A model generated the notes under the pieces. The model was not told the DNA's origin and did not search any database. It was given only the letters and a program-made list of their open reading frames with translations. Both the position numbers and the translations under genes were made by a program. This document shows, piece by piece, positions 42,123 through 50,802 of a stretch of DNA of 64,000 bases. The stretch covers positions 62,001 to 126,000 of the forward strand of contig DATJOJ010000003.1 of the NCBI GenBank assembly GCA_035507035.1, written 5' to 3'. Source of the stretch: DATJOJ01 sp035507035 (lineage in GTDB: Bacteria; Acidobacteriota; Terriglobia; Terriglobales; Acidobacteriaceae). The stretch's first letter is position 1. Every line of letters begins with the position of its first letter.

Positions 42123-43163
42123 TTACTTGGCTTGGGCTTGGGACCACTTGCCTTTGAAGCGGTCGGCTATCGGTGTAAAACGATGCAGGTTTTCGCGGGC
42201 GCGGACAACAGACGAGAAGACGTCGGACGCCTTGCGATCGGTGATGGCGGCAACTTCTTCGAGCGAGAATCCTTCAATAGCATGCAGAATGAAGGACTCG
42301 CGGTCGGTGCGAGTTGCATCTCGCAAGGCAAACTGCACCAACCGGACCATCTCGTCAGAGTCTGCGATTTGTTCGGGCGTGGCGAGACGGCGGTCGGCGA
42401 TGACGCTTTCACCGGTTAAAGTTTCATCGGGCTGATGAAATTGAAGTTCGGGTTCGTCGCTGGCGCGCACGTTTTGACGGCGAGCGGAATCTTCCAGATG
42501 CACGGAAGAGGAACTCTCGTTGGTACCTTCCGAAAGATCGTCAATGACTTTCATGGAGAGCCGGTACAGCCACGGCTCAAGAGCCAGGCGCTCGGGCTTG
42601 TCGAGGCCGTCTCCTAAGGCGCGGGCGATGGCTTCGTCAATAACTTCCTCTTTGGTCACTGAATCTATCCGAATCTCGTCCGCGGTTTCACGAAAATACA
42701 GTTCACGCTCCACGAAACGTTGTAAGCGGCCCAGGTTGGCGTTGACGTAGGAACGAATATCGTCCGTGGACACGGTGGGAACAGCCACCGCCGCGACAGT
42801 GGCCTCGAATGGAACCTGCTTTTTCGCACGATAATCGGGCACGCGCCTTCGTTGCCATTTGTGCGCATTGCGCAGCAACTCCTTATGTTTACCGAGTTGC
42901 TGCAAGAGATCGTCCGTGGCTGCCTTGATGGCCGCTGCCGCAGTCGGCGCAGACTTCTGAACCGCCATTTGTCCGGAGGGCAGGCGCAAGTTCAAGGTCA
43001 CAGTGGTGCCCTCGCGCGCTGACGTCTGCTCGATTCCACCCTTTAAATGCACCAGCTCGGGACGAAATACCTGGAGCCGCTTGCGCAATTTTTCGATCAG
43101 GTGGTTGATTTCTTTTTCGATGTCGGGAGTTTTGCGGTCTCTATAGCTGAAGTGAACATTCAT
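42123..43163 (-). CDS. Fusion of S30AE/HPF ribosome-hibernation domain with an ECF-like sigma factor
   Basis: 346 residues from ATG 43163 (GAGG six bases upstream; ATG 43181 is a weaker alternative). Residues 1-105 match S30AE proteins (HPF/RaiA): MNVHFSYRDRKTPDIEKEIN, TTVTLNLRLPSGQMAVQKSA, and the helix AAIKAATDDLLQQLGKHKEL. After a linker, residues 140-230 resemble sigma region 2 (LQRFVERELYFRETADEIR, EPWLYRLSMKVIDDLSEG) and residues 285-335 are region 4 (RESFILHAIEGFSLEEVA, then AITDRKASDVFSSVVRAREN). One half binds the 30S subunit in known homologues, the other RNA polymerase. No anti-sigma factor is nearby; the hibernation domain itself or the co-transcribed release-factor-like protein may regulate it (inference). 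Confidence 0.82.
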   Translation of the reverse strand: MNVHFSYRDRKTPDIEKEINHLIEKLRKRLQVFRPELVHLKGGIEQTSAREGTTVTLNLRLPSGQMAVQKSAPTAAAAIKAATDDLLQQLGKHKELLRNAHKWQRRRVPDYRAKKQVPFEATVAAVAVPTVSTDDIRSYVNANLGRLQRFVERELYFRETADEIRIDSVTKEEVIDEAIARALGDGLDKPERLALEPWLYRLSMKVIDDLSEGTNESSSSVHLEDSARRQNVRASDEPELQFHQPDETLTGESVIADRRLATPEQIADSDEMVRLVQFALRDATRTDRESFILHAIEGFSLEEVAAITDRKASDVFSSVVRARENLHRFTPIADRFKGKWSQAQAK

Positions 43164-43345
43164 GCCAGGCCTCGGATGCACGGGGGCAGATCCCGCGACG
43201 ATCTCCGCTTCCCTACAAATCGATTTTACACCCGGCGGCGGAAAGTCAAACAGTATTCGAGCAGGAAGTTTGCTGTAGCCACGGAACTGAACGAGCCGAG
43301 GGGACTAGTCTGATTTAATTCGAGGAATAGCACCTCGGTTGAGCT

Positions 43346-44476
43346 CTAAACTGCCACCGTAAAGGACGTCTCGGTTCTGGTGACCGGGCGATATAAGGTG
43401 TCGCGTTCAATCGGCTCCCGGCCGGCTTCGCGAATCAGGCGAACTAATTCCTGCCGACGCAGGCCTTGCGGAGTGTTGGCACCGGCATCGTGATAGATCT
43501 TTTCTTCGATCACCGTGCCATCAAGGTCATCCGCACCGAAGCGCAAGGCGATCTGCGCGATCTTGGGCGTGAGCATCTGCCAATAGGCTTTGATGTGGGG
43601 AAAGTTGTCGAGGACCAAACGGCTCACGGCAATCTGGCGAATGTCCAGCATGCCGGTAGTTTTGGGCAAATGCTGCAAGGCGGTATTGTCAGGATGGAAA
43701 GCTAAGGGGATGAATGTCTGGAATCCGCCTGTCTCATCTTGCAGCGATCGCAATTTCACTAGATGGTCAACGCGGTCTTCGTCGTTCTCGACGTGGCCAT
43801 AGAGCATGGTCGCATTGGATTTCAGGCCAATCTGATGAGCGAGCTTGGCGGTTTCCAGCCACTGATCGCCATCGATTTTGTGATCGCAAATAATGTGGCG
43901 AATGCGATCGGCAAAAATCTCCGCACCTCCGCCGGGAAGCGAATCGACACCGGAGGATTTTAATTGCTCCAAAGTTTCTCGAATAGAAAGTTTGGCGCGC
44001 TTGGCGAGATATGCAACCTCGACCATAGTGAAGGCTTTCAGATGGACTTGAGGAAAGCGCTGTTTCAGCCCAGAACAAAGGTCGAGAAAATACTGGAATG
44101 GGAGATCGGGGTGCAATCCACCGACGATGTGGAATTCCGTCACAGCTTCGTTGTAGCCAGACGCTGCGGTCGCAAAAGCCTCTTCAAGCGCCATGGTGTA
44201 GGAACCGGGCCCGTCTTTCTTCCGGCCGAAGGCGCAAAGGCGACAGGCGGCGACACAGACGTTGGTGGGGTTGAGATGGCGATTGACGTTGAAATAAGTT
44301 TTGTCGCCGTGCATCTGCTCGCGAACGAGATTTGCCAGCCATCCGACCGCAAGGATGTCGCTTGTGCGGTAAAGCGTAAGGGCTTCATCGGAACTCAGCC
44401 GCTTGCCTGCCACGATTTTTTCGTGGATTGGCTTAAGCCGCGAATCGTCAGTTTGAAAGGGATGCAGATTTGCCAT
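43346..44476 (-). CDS. mqnE: Aminofutalosine synthase (radical SAM), menaquinone biosynthesis
   Basis: 376 residues. The radical-SAM cluster motif is CVAACRLCAF (CxxxCxxC), and MqnE-type segments include TYFNVNRHLNPTNVC, FHIVGGLHPDLPF, LPGGGAEIFADRIR and TMLYGHVENDEDRV. It joins chorismate-derived 3-[(1-carboxyvinyl)oxy]benzoate to SAM in the futalosine route to menaquinone. ATG 44476 was chosen because MANLHPFQTD is a plausible start and the longer frame has no homology. No other mqn genes are in the window. Confidence 0.95.
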   Translation of the reverse strand: MANLHPFQTDDSRLKPIHEKIVAGKRLSSDEALTLYRTSDILAVGWLANLVREQMHGDKTYFNVNRHLNPTNVCVAACRLCAFGRKKDGPGSYTMALEEAFATAASGYNEAVTEFHIVGGLHPDLPFQYFLDLCSGLKQRFPQVHLKAFTMVEVAYLAKRAKLSIRETLEQLKSSGVDSLPGGGAEIFADRIRHIICDHKIDGDQWLETAKLAHQIGLKSNATMLYGHVENDEDRVDHLVKLRSLQDETGGFQTFIPLAFHPDNTALQHLPKTTGMLDIRQIAVSRLVLDNFPHIKAYWQMLTPKIAQIALRFGADDLDGTVIEEKIYHDAGANTPQGLRRQELVRLIREAGREPIERDTLYRPVTRTETSFTVAV

Positions 44477-44531
44477 CTGATTTGATGATACCGCAGGAAC
44501 CGTCGAAAAGGCCCGTTCCATGCTTGGGCTT

Positions 44532-45740
44532 TCACCTCAATTTTGTGGTGGCAGCCTTAGTTTGTCTGCCGGCGAGCGCAAAGAAAGGCAAAGCGAGAAG
44601 CTGGAGAACGACAGAAAATGCGACCAACGCCGGAATCGACGTGTCATACAGCACGCCCATAATCGCGCTGCCAGCGAACCAGGCGATTCCGAAGCCGGTA
44701 TCGAAAATGCCGAAGGCGGTGCTGCGCTTTTGGGCGGGCGCAACACTCGCGACGACGGCCTTCAGGCAGGAATCCGCTCCCATGCCCAGGCCCCACAAAA
44801 TCATCCCGACCAATTCGAGCCCCCTACCGTACAGGAATATCAATGGCGCAAAGAAGGCTGACAAGCCGAATGCCACGAAAAGAATCGGCATGCCCAGTTT
44901 GTCGAGCAGTTTACCGAAGATCGGGGCGGACACAGCGCCGGTCGCCATGGCCGCCGAGTAGAAAACTGGTATCAATTCTTGGGGAAGAGTTGCGCTTTTC
45001 TGGAAGTGGAAAGCGATCAGCGAGAAATCGGCGAATCCAGCCGCGATTAGCGCACCGGCCACAACGTAAAGCCAATAGGCTCGGGAAAAACCGGTATCAG
45101 CAGATGACGCTTTGGGAATGCCTTCCAACTCGTGCGGCCGACGAAATAGTAACCAAGTTACGAAGAGGCTACCGAGACATAGCAGCGCCGAGACCAAAAG
45201 CGCCGCGAAGGCATGGTGATAGCCTCCGCGGCGATACAAAACCCAAGCCGCGATTAGCGGCCCGACGGTCGCTCCGGTTTGATCGAGAGCTTCGTTTAAA
45301 CCGAAGACCCAACCTTGTCCGATGGATTGTCCCGCATGCGAGAGCATCGAGTCGACAGAAGGCTTGCGGATGGCTCGGCCAGTCCTCTCGGCAACGATTA
45401 GAGCCGCCGCCAAGGGCCAATTGCCCGCGAGCGCCAGCGCAGGAACGGCTAGCATGTTGACGGCATAGCCCAGGAACGCCATCGTCCAGTAATGTCGAGT
45501 TTTGTCGGCAAGAAAACCGGTGAAAGATCGTAGGGCGTAGCCCACCATTTCGCCGAAGCCGGCGACAAATCCCACGATCGTGGCGCTTGCGCCGAGAGCG
45601 CCAAGAAACGGTCCCGCAATGCTTCTCCCGCCTTCGTAGGTCATATCGGCGAAGAGATTAACCACACCGAAGAACAGGACGAATCGAAAGGCGAGTTTGG
45701 CTACGTCAGCTTTGGCATTGCCTTGAGCGGTTTGTTGCAT
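44532..45740 (-). CDS. Major facilitator superfamily transporter
   Basis: 402 residues with about twelve hydrophobic segments and a central loop. The loop 2-3 motif reads GFLADKTRHYWTM (relative of the MFS G-x-x-x-D/R-x-x-R motif), and the later half has GKLLDKLGMPILF. It resembles drug or metabolite efflux permeases; the substrate is unknown. It begins 16 nt after the stop of a multicopper-oxidase remnant on the same strand, so it was once in an operon with that gene, which hints at metal or phenolic efflux. Confidence 0.9.
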   Translation of the reverse strand: MQQTAQGNAKADVAKLAFRFVLFFGVVNLFADMTYEGGRSIAGPFLGALGASATIVGFVAGFGEMVGYALRSFTGFLADKTRHYWTMAFLGYAVNMLAVPALALAGNWPLAAALIVAERTGRAIRKPSVDSMLSHAGQSIGQGWVFGLNEALDQTGATVGPLIAAWVLYRRGGYHHAFAALLVSALLCLGSLFVTWLLFRRPHELEGIPKASSADTGFSRAYWLYVVAGALIAAGFADFSLIAFHFQKSATLPQELIPVFYSAAMATGAVSAPIFGKLLDKLGMPILFVAFGLSAFFAPLIFLYGRGLELVGMILWGLGMGADSCLKAVVASVAPAQKRSTAFGIFDTGFGIAWFAGSAIMGVLYDTSIPALVAFSVVLQLLALPFFALAGRQTKAATTKLR

Positions 45741-45756
45741 GGTTAGATCCGGAGAA

Positions 45757-46045
45757 TTACACGTAGTCGAACAGAGTCATAAAGCCAAAGTCCATGTGTA
45801 ATTGCTGGTGACAATGGAAGAGGATCATGCCGGGATTATCGGCGATGAACTTGATTTCCGCCTCCTGGTAGCCTCCCAGCATAAAGACATCTTTGAAGAT
45901 ACCAGAGCCGGTTTGTCGAAAATCTTTGTGAGCTCGAAGCTGTGCCGATGAAGGTGGATAGGATGAGCCCGCACTTTTTCCACAGTCGACCCGACAAAAC
46001 TACCGGAAACACCGTATCCGGCTACCGCGTCCGCTGTATTGAAAC
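45757..46045 (-). pseudogene. C-terminal remnant of a multicopper oxidase, truncated and frameshifted
   Basis: Minus strand, two adjoining frames. The first reads GYGVSGSFVGSTVEKV and AHPIHLHRHSFELTKIFDKP, holding the HxxHxH copper motif. The second, shifted by one base at about 45905, reads SGIFKDVFMLGGYQEAE, IKFIADNPGMILFHCHQQLH and MDFGFMTLFDYV before TAA at 45757. HCHxxxHxxxGF is the final copper motif with Phe at the axial position. The N-terminal cupredoxin domains are absent and a TAA precedes the fragment. A true remnant is more likely than a single sequencing error because both damage types are present. Confidence 0.75.
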
Positions 46046-46120
46046 CTTACAGGCATCGTGAGTAACTACGCTTAAGCAGTCCTGAATTCCCCCGAACTGT
46101 ACAGGAAGGAAGGTACCAAT

Positions 46121-46378
46121 ATGGCTTTGGTGAGAAGGCAGTCGCAAAATAAGAGCTGGAAGGATCTATATATTGCGGCCTTGCTGGAAGGTGACAAAGA
46201 CAAGATTCCAGATCTGATCGATCATGCCGAGCGAGCCATCGTGGACCGGGCGAGAGAGCTGTTCAAAGCCTCGGGGGACAACATTCAGGAGCAGGAAGGC
46301 CTCGATGATGCCCTGTACGCCCTCCATGCCCTGAAGAGTTGCCTCGCAACCCACGGGCGGTTTGCGGAAGCTGCGTAG
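46121..46378 (+). CDS. Small conserved helical protein
   Basis: 85 residues: basic head (MALVRRQSQNKSWKDLYIAA) then helices ending in LDDALYALHALKSCLATHGR. Two AGGAAGG-like ribosome-site copies precede the ATG. No membrane or signal segment. A strong terminator follows, so it is a monocistronic unit. Unknown function. Confidence 0.75.
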   Translation: MALVRRQSQNKSWKDLYIAALLEGDKDKIPDLIDHAERAIVDRARELFKASGDNIQEQEGLDDALYALHALKSCLATHGRFAEAA

Positions 46379-46406
46379 AAGCAAAAAGTTCTTTTCCGAA
46401 ACCGAG

Positions 46407-46433
46407 CCGGGTAGTTCTTGACTACCCGGTTTT
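46407..46433 (+). terminator. Rho-independent terminator
   Basis: CCGGGTAG and CTACCCGG form a perfect 8-bp stem with a 7-nt loop followed by TTTT, 28 bases after the stop of the 85-residue gene. Confidence 0.85.
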
Positions 46434-46570
46434 CCATGCCCTCCTACAGTTTTTCCCTAAGTCCCATTTTATCAATCGGTTCGAACTGTCAAAAATCCAC
46501 AATCGAGCGGCGGATTTCGGCAACCGACGTGCCCATGTAACAGGCATTGCGACCAGGGAGAGGAGGGCGT

Positions 46571-46741
46571 ATGCATCAAGTCAATAGTTCGGCGGACTGG
46601 CGTGTCCTGTGCGAATTGGCCTCCAAAGAACGCGACCCTGCGAAACTGCTCGAACTCGTGCGCAGATTGAATCAGGCATTGGACGAAACTTATCGCAGAA
46701 AGCACGTCAGCGAGGGCAGGGTTTCCGAATCCAGCTTGTGA
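46571..46741 (+). CDS. Very small helical protein, unknown
   Basis: 56 residues, ATG 46571 with AGGAGG four bases upstream. The sequence WRVLCELASKERDPAKLLEL then VRRLNQALDE is one long amphipathic helix pair. A longer frame from 46547 would run through the ribosome site. Short proteins of this ERDPAKLxxLVxxLNxAL pattern occur widely in acidobacteria in my experience; function unknown. Confidence 0.7.
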   Translation: MHQVNSSADWRVLCELASKERDPAKLLELVRRLNQALDETYRRKHVSEGRVSESSL

Positions 46742-46753
46742 TCCATTCAGCCT

Positions 46754-48157
46754 TCACTGCGCGGGAGCGGGGCTTTCGACCTGTGCTGACGCCGGAGACG
46801 ATTTGATTCGTGCCAACTCTTGTTGTACGCGAGCCCAACGCTTCGCGTTGCGTTTGGTCGCGTAGGGCGCACCGGGGTCAGCATAGAAGTGCTCGATATT
46901 CGCCTGTAACTCTGGCGTCATCCCGGAAAAATTTTCCTCCGCCAGGCGGTGAAGAAGTTCGGCGTAGGTATTGTCATTTAAGTGGTATTCGCCAGGCGGT
47001 GTTGCCTTGCCAAGATCCAGATTATCGTTGGGAAGCGACACCTTACCCGCTTGAACTTCTGACAGGGCGCTGCGATATCGGTCGAGTATAGTGTTGAAGC
47101 TGGCTTCGAAAAGCTTTTCGGTTTCTGGAGTGGGCGTACGAAATGTCAGAATTTTCAGCGGGCCGATCTTGGGAATCAATTTGAAAAGAAAAGCCAGAAA
47201 CTTTTCGTCGAAATCCGGTTTGGAATAATCTTTGCCCCAATTCTTTTCGTAGCTGGCGCGGGAGAGATTGTAGAGAAATTTCTTGCGCGTGGTTCCCGGC
47301 AGGTCCTGCTGAATGTCTTTCTTCTTGACTTGCCAGGCGATGCGGGTTGCCTCCGGAATCAGTTTGCTGACGGCATGGCGGTAGGATCCTAAGGCTTTGG
47401 GTTCATCGACCAATAAGGTACTCAACTGCAAACCGTAGGTTTCCTGGAATGCCCGATCCAGTAATGGTTGGGCGACGGCGAATCCAATGAAATCGCGATA
47501 CGCGTCCGGGGCATAACGTCCCTTCGCAACCTCAAGCACGTCGAAGCCAAATTCCGACTTCACATGGGCCACGGGATCGTCCTCGTAGGTCACATAACTT
47601 CCGTACTTCTTTGCCAATTTGGGGTACAAAATCGGAACTACGTGATTGACCGCGATGTTGTGGCCCTGGTTGTCGGCAAAATAGTGCGACATCGCGCCCA
47701 AAGCAAAGGCATATTCGTTGATGTCCTGGGCGTCGCGCAGCAAGGCATCGACAAAGTCACCGCAGCGAACATAGTGAGTCAAATCGCTGAACAAGTGACT
47801 GCCATATGGGTAGTAACCCATGTCTTGAATAATGGCGCCGCCGTAAGCGTAGGCATGCGCCTGCCGCAAGTCATCGGGGGTTGCGTTGGGGAATCGCTCC
47901 TTCAATAGAGGCACGATATTGTTATGCCAAGCGGCGTCAATAACAGCTTCGTGAGAGAGAACGGAATATGCGGCACTTTGAACCGGAAGGACGAGAAATG
48001 GAATCAGCACTAAGAGGCATACAGCCGCAACTCGAAGCAAAGTGTGGGCGCTCAATCGAAAGGAAGGGCTGATCAAAACTGCGGGCGATCGCGGGATTTT
48101 GGAGTCGACTGCTGCCGACAATGGCCCACGACCGCCCCGCGCGCCGTCCGGTGTCAT
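46754..48157 (-). CDS. Zinc-dependent phospholipase C-like secreted protein
   Basis: 467 residues from ATG 48157, with a signal-anchor (LLRVAAVCLLVLIPFLVLPV). The bacterial zinc PLC/S1-P1-type pattern is visible: YSVLSHEAVIDAAW, YAYGGAIIQDMGYYPYGSHL then FSDLTHYVRCGDF, and ALGAMSHYFADNQGHNIAVN, giving the His and Asp ligands of a helical metal site. The C-terminal 200 residues are helical and of unknown role, with a Pro/Ala-rich end. Likely exported and acting on lipids; substrate not proven. The frame extends further upstream without homology. Confidence 0.8.
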   Translation of the reverse strand: MTPDGARGGRGPLSAAVDSKIPRSPAVLISPSFRLSAHTLLRVAAVCLLVLIPFLVLPVQSAAYSVLSHEAVIDAAWHNNIVPLLKERFPNATPDDLRQAHAYAYGGAIIQDMGYYPYGSHLFSDLTHYVRCGDFVDALLRDAQDINEYAFALGAMSHYFADNQGHNIAVNHVVPILYPKLAKKYGSYVTYEDDPVAHVKSEFGFDVLEVAKGRYAPDAYRDFIGFAVAQPLLDRAFQETYGLQLSTLLVDEPKALGSYRHAVSKLIPEATRIAWQVKKKDIQQDLPGTTRKKFLYNLSRASYEKNWGKDYSKPDFDEKFLAFLFKLIPKIGPLKILTFRTPTPETEKLFEASFNTILDRYRSALSEVQAGKVSLPNDNLDLGKATPPGEYHLNDNTYAELLHRLAEENFSGMTPELQANIEHFYADPGAPYATKRNAKRWARVQQELARIKSSPASAQVESPAPAQ

Positions 48158-48303
48158 AAATCCGGACCCAAGTCTGGAAGCGAATTTACTGTGGCGTAAA
48201 CTACGGTGGCAATAGGGTGAACACCGTATTCTCGGGCACTCCTCGAGATTTGCTGGCTGAACGCACTGCAGCACCAAGGCAGAAGCAGGCTCTTTTGTCG
48301 TCA

Positions 48304-49881
48304 TCAATTCCTATGATGAAAATCCGTGCTAAAGTGCATTTGCGAACCATCGCCCGTAATTTTGACCGGGAGTTCGGTACCAGCGCCATTCTTATGGAAA
48401 AAAGGGTCGACCGGCTTTAGCAATATCGATTTCCAGCCTCCTACCATTTGCGAAAGTTTTGCATCCATGCGGGCTTTCCCGTAAAACGCAAACTGCCTGC
48501 CGTTCAAGTCGTAATTACCTGTTAGGTCCACCTGCGCGCCGGGGACTTGGAATTGCAACTGAGAAAATGAAAGCAGTGCGTCGTTTAAACGAAAAGTGCC
48601 GTTCAAGTCAGAGTTCACGTCATCAGACGGCTCGAATTTGGCCTGCTTCAGCTTTCCCTGGCTTCGCCGGCTGAGAGCGTCGATTTTATTTTGAACTTCC
48701 GGATTGCTGAAATGTGCGTCTAATACTGAAAAAATACCAGACAATTTCAGCCGATTGGCAAGGTCAGGTTCGCCGGGCGGCAGATCGAATTTAGTCTTCA
48801 GCCGTATGCCGCCATTCATGATCGGTGGGCTGCTTCGCACTGCTAACTTGAGCAAGTCCTCAATTCTTCCCTTTTCGATGGCAACATCGAGGCTCACATG
48901 GTGTCCCGGAGGGCTCTGAGTGCGTACGACGGAGCCGGTTGCGACTATCCAAGAGTTAAGAAGTCTCGCCTCGACGGGACGAAGGTAGGTGTCGCCGGTA
49001 GTTCCGTCGACGACGGCATGAAAATCCGTATGTAGGGGCAGCGGGCGGCCAGCGGTTGCAATTTGGAAATCCGGAGTATCGGTTGCCCCGTTGACCACGA
49101 TGTGGTCGAGCGTTCCGGCATAGCTTCCGGTGGAGGACAGAATCCCGCCGATGCCCTTGATGGTGCTGAGATCGGCCTGACTGAATGAATACCCTCCTTG
49201 CACCGGAGTGTCGCGCGGGCTATCGGCTTGCCAAGGACCAAAGCTTCCGATCGAGTGGATTCTGCCGATGGGTTTGGGATTGATTAGATCTGCCTCAAAG
49301 TGCATCGGCCCATTCGATCCAATCCGGCTCATCTGCAAACGCTGGATGGCGAAAACCAGGGGCAGTTTGCCGGGCTTGTTAGTATTCAGGATCAATTGCG
49401 CTGTATCCGAGACGAACTTATCGACGATGATTTTTATTTTCCCTTGTGGTTCAATATTTTTCATCTCGGCTCGTTGCTCCTTGGGAGGCAGATTCAATTG
49501 CAACCCTTGGATATAAACGGTGCGAACGTGCATCGGGGAATGAAAAAGATCCCAAGGACGAATATGGAAACGGAAATCCATGACCCCAATGATTGGCTGA
49601 ATGCCCGGTTGATGAGAGTTCGGATCCGTCTTACCGTAAATGCGAAGCCCCGTGCCCGAAACCTCGAAATGGGGAAATGCAGAGACATGAAAAGTGTCGA
49701 GTTCCACCTTGCTCTTGAATCGGGTCGAGAGCGTATCGATTACGCGCGCACGCAGAATTGGCTCGGCGCGGTGAATGACGACCCCAGCAACAGCAATCAT
49801 CATGGCGAGCACGAGAAAAATGACGACAAGAATCCATCGTCGAAGACGGCGGCGATCCCGCGAGCTCGGAGAGGTTCTCAT
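48304..49881 (-). CDS. AsmA-like (DUF748-type) envelope protein
   Basis: 525 residues: one N-terminal membrane segment (LVVIFLVLAMMIAVAGVVIH), then mostly beta structure with AsmA hallmarks: VELDTFHVSAFPHFEVSGTG, MNGGIRLKTKFDLPPGEPDL, DLNGTFRLNDALLSFSQLQF and VDLTGNYDLNGRQFAFYGKA. AsmA-type proteins span the envelope and influence lipid transport and outer-membrane assembly. GGAAAAC precedes ATG 49881; the longer frame has no homology. Confidence 0.85.
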   Translation of the reverse strand: MRTSPSSRDRRRLRRWILVVIFLVLAMMIAVAGVVIHRAEPILRARVIDTLSTRFKSKVELDTFHVSAFPHFEVSGTGLRIYGKTDPNSHQPGIQPIIGVMDFRFHIRPWDLFHSPMHVRTVYIQGLQLNLPPKEQRAEMKNIEPQGKIKIIVDKFVSDTAQLILNTNKPGKLPLVFAIQRLQMSRIGSNGPMHFEADLINPKPIGRIHSIGSFGPWQADSPRDTPVQGGYSFSQADLSTIKGIGGILSSTGSYAGTLDHIVVNGATDTPDFQIATAGRPLPLHTDFHAVVDGTTGDTYLRPVEARLLNSWIVATGSVVRTQSPPGHHVSLDVAIEKGRIEDLLKLAVRSSPPIMNGGIRLKTKFDLPPGEPDLANRLKLSGIFSVLDAHFSNPEVQNKIDALSRRSQGKLKQAKFEPSDDVNSDLNGTFRLNDALLSFSQLQFQVPGAQVDLTGNYDLNGRQFAFYGKARMDAKLSQMVGGWKSILLKPVDPFFHKNGAGTELPVKITGDGSQMHFSTDFHHRN

Positions 49882-49993
49882 GTTTTCCAATCGGCCAGAA
49901 ATCAGGAGCGCGCAGTGCCCTGCTTCAGACTGGCCGCGGCAACTAGATGCGGCGTAATCGGGGCAAGTTGCTCGACCGTGGGCTCTCTCCGAG

Positions 49994-50410
49994 TCAACGG
50001 CGCAAACACCACCAAAGGGATACAGAAACAATTACCCATCCAGTCGTCGCGATCAATAGAACCGCCCAAACCGGCAAGACCACAATCGACTTCCACACCA
50101 GGAAGGCGAAGGCAGTCAGCCCGAACGCTCCCATGCTGGCTCCGATGGCATCAACCCCGGCTGCTTTACGGCCTCGGCGTTGACCGCGGCCACCAGCTTG
50201 CTCTTCCTTTTTCTCTTGGTGCTTCTGAATGAGAGTTGCGCTGGCTGGAAAGATCGCAGGAAAAGCGAGAAATAAGCCTCCGATACCGGGACCATAATCT
50301 TTAGCAATAATGCCGGCAAATGCAGTAACGGCTCCTCCGAAGAGAAAGCGAGGGAGATATTCGTACCATCGGGTGCGCGAGAGAGCAGAGAAGTTAGCAG
50401 AAACCCTCAT
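49994..50410 (-). CDS. DUF3147-family membrane protein (second of a pair)
   Basis: 138 residues with three to four membrane segments (LPRFLFGGAVTAFAGIIAKD, GGLFLAFPAIFPASATLIQK, LLIATTGWVIVSVSLWW) and a Gln/Lys/Gly-rich cytoplasmic loop. ATG 50410 overlaps the stop of the upstream paralogue (ATGA). Function of the family is unknown. Confidence 0.8.
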   Translation of the reverse strand: MRVSANFSALSRTRWYEYLPRFLFGGAVTAFAGIIAKDYGPGIGGLFLAFPAIFPASATLIQKHQEKKEEQAGGRGQRRGRKAAGVDAIGASMGAFGLTAFAFLVWKSIVVLPVWAVLLIATTGWVIVSVSLWWCLRR

Positions 50411-50748
50411 CGTACAAACACCATCCACAAGCCCAACGCGGACACACACCACACCGCAAGCGCGGAGGCGGTCACGAGCAAAGTGGACCATTTGCAACGC
50501 AGTAAGAGCCGTCCCACCAGCCAAGCGTAGAGAATGAAGGCCAACGCGCCGTAGATCATAGAATGGGCCTCGATGGCCGCATAAGCACGGCCGCTCTTAA
50601 TGACGGTGAGAGAAATAGTCGCCAAGGCAACGGAGGGAGCGGCTCCGAAGATTCCCGCGAAACTCTTCGGCTTAAAAACATCGCTGACCAATGCGAAAGC
50701 AGAAACTACGATTCCACCAATTAAGAAGCGAATGAGAATTTCATTCAT
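50407..50748 (-). CDS. DUF3147-family membrane protein (first of a pair)
   Basis: 113 residues with three to four membrane segments: IRFLIGGIVVSAFALVSDVF, FAGIFGAAPSVALATISLTV and GALAFILYAWLVGRLLL. The pattern G-G-x-x-x-x-x-A-x-x-x-x-D and the F-A-G-x-F-G/A-P motif are shared with the next gene, so these are tandem paralogues translated together. They probably assemble as a heteromer. Confidence 0.8.
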   Translation of the reverse strand: MNEILIRFLIGGIVVSAFALVSDVFKPKSFAGIFGAAPSVALATISLTVIKSGRAYAAIEAHSMIYGALAFILYAWLVGRLLLRCKWSTLLVTASALAVWCVSALGLWMVFVR

Positions 50749-50802
50749 GAAGTGTGACTATCCGACGAAAGCCAGCAAGCGGTAACCACCCTCGGCGGGG
50801 AT

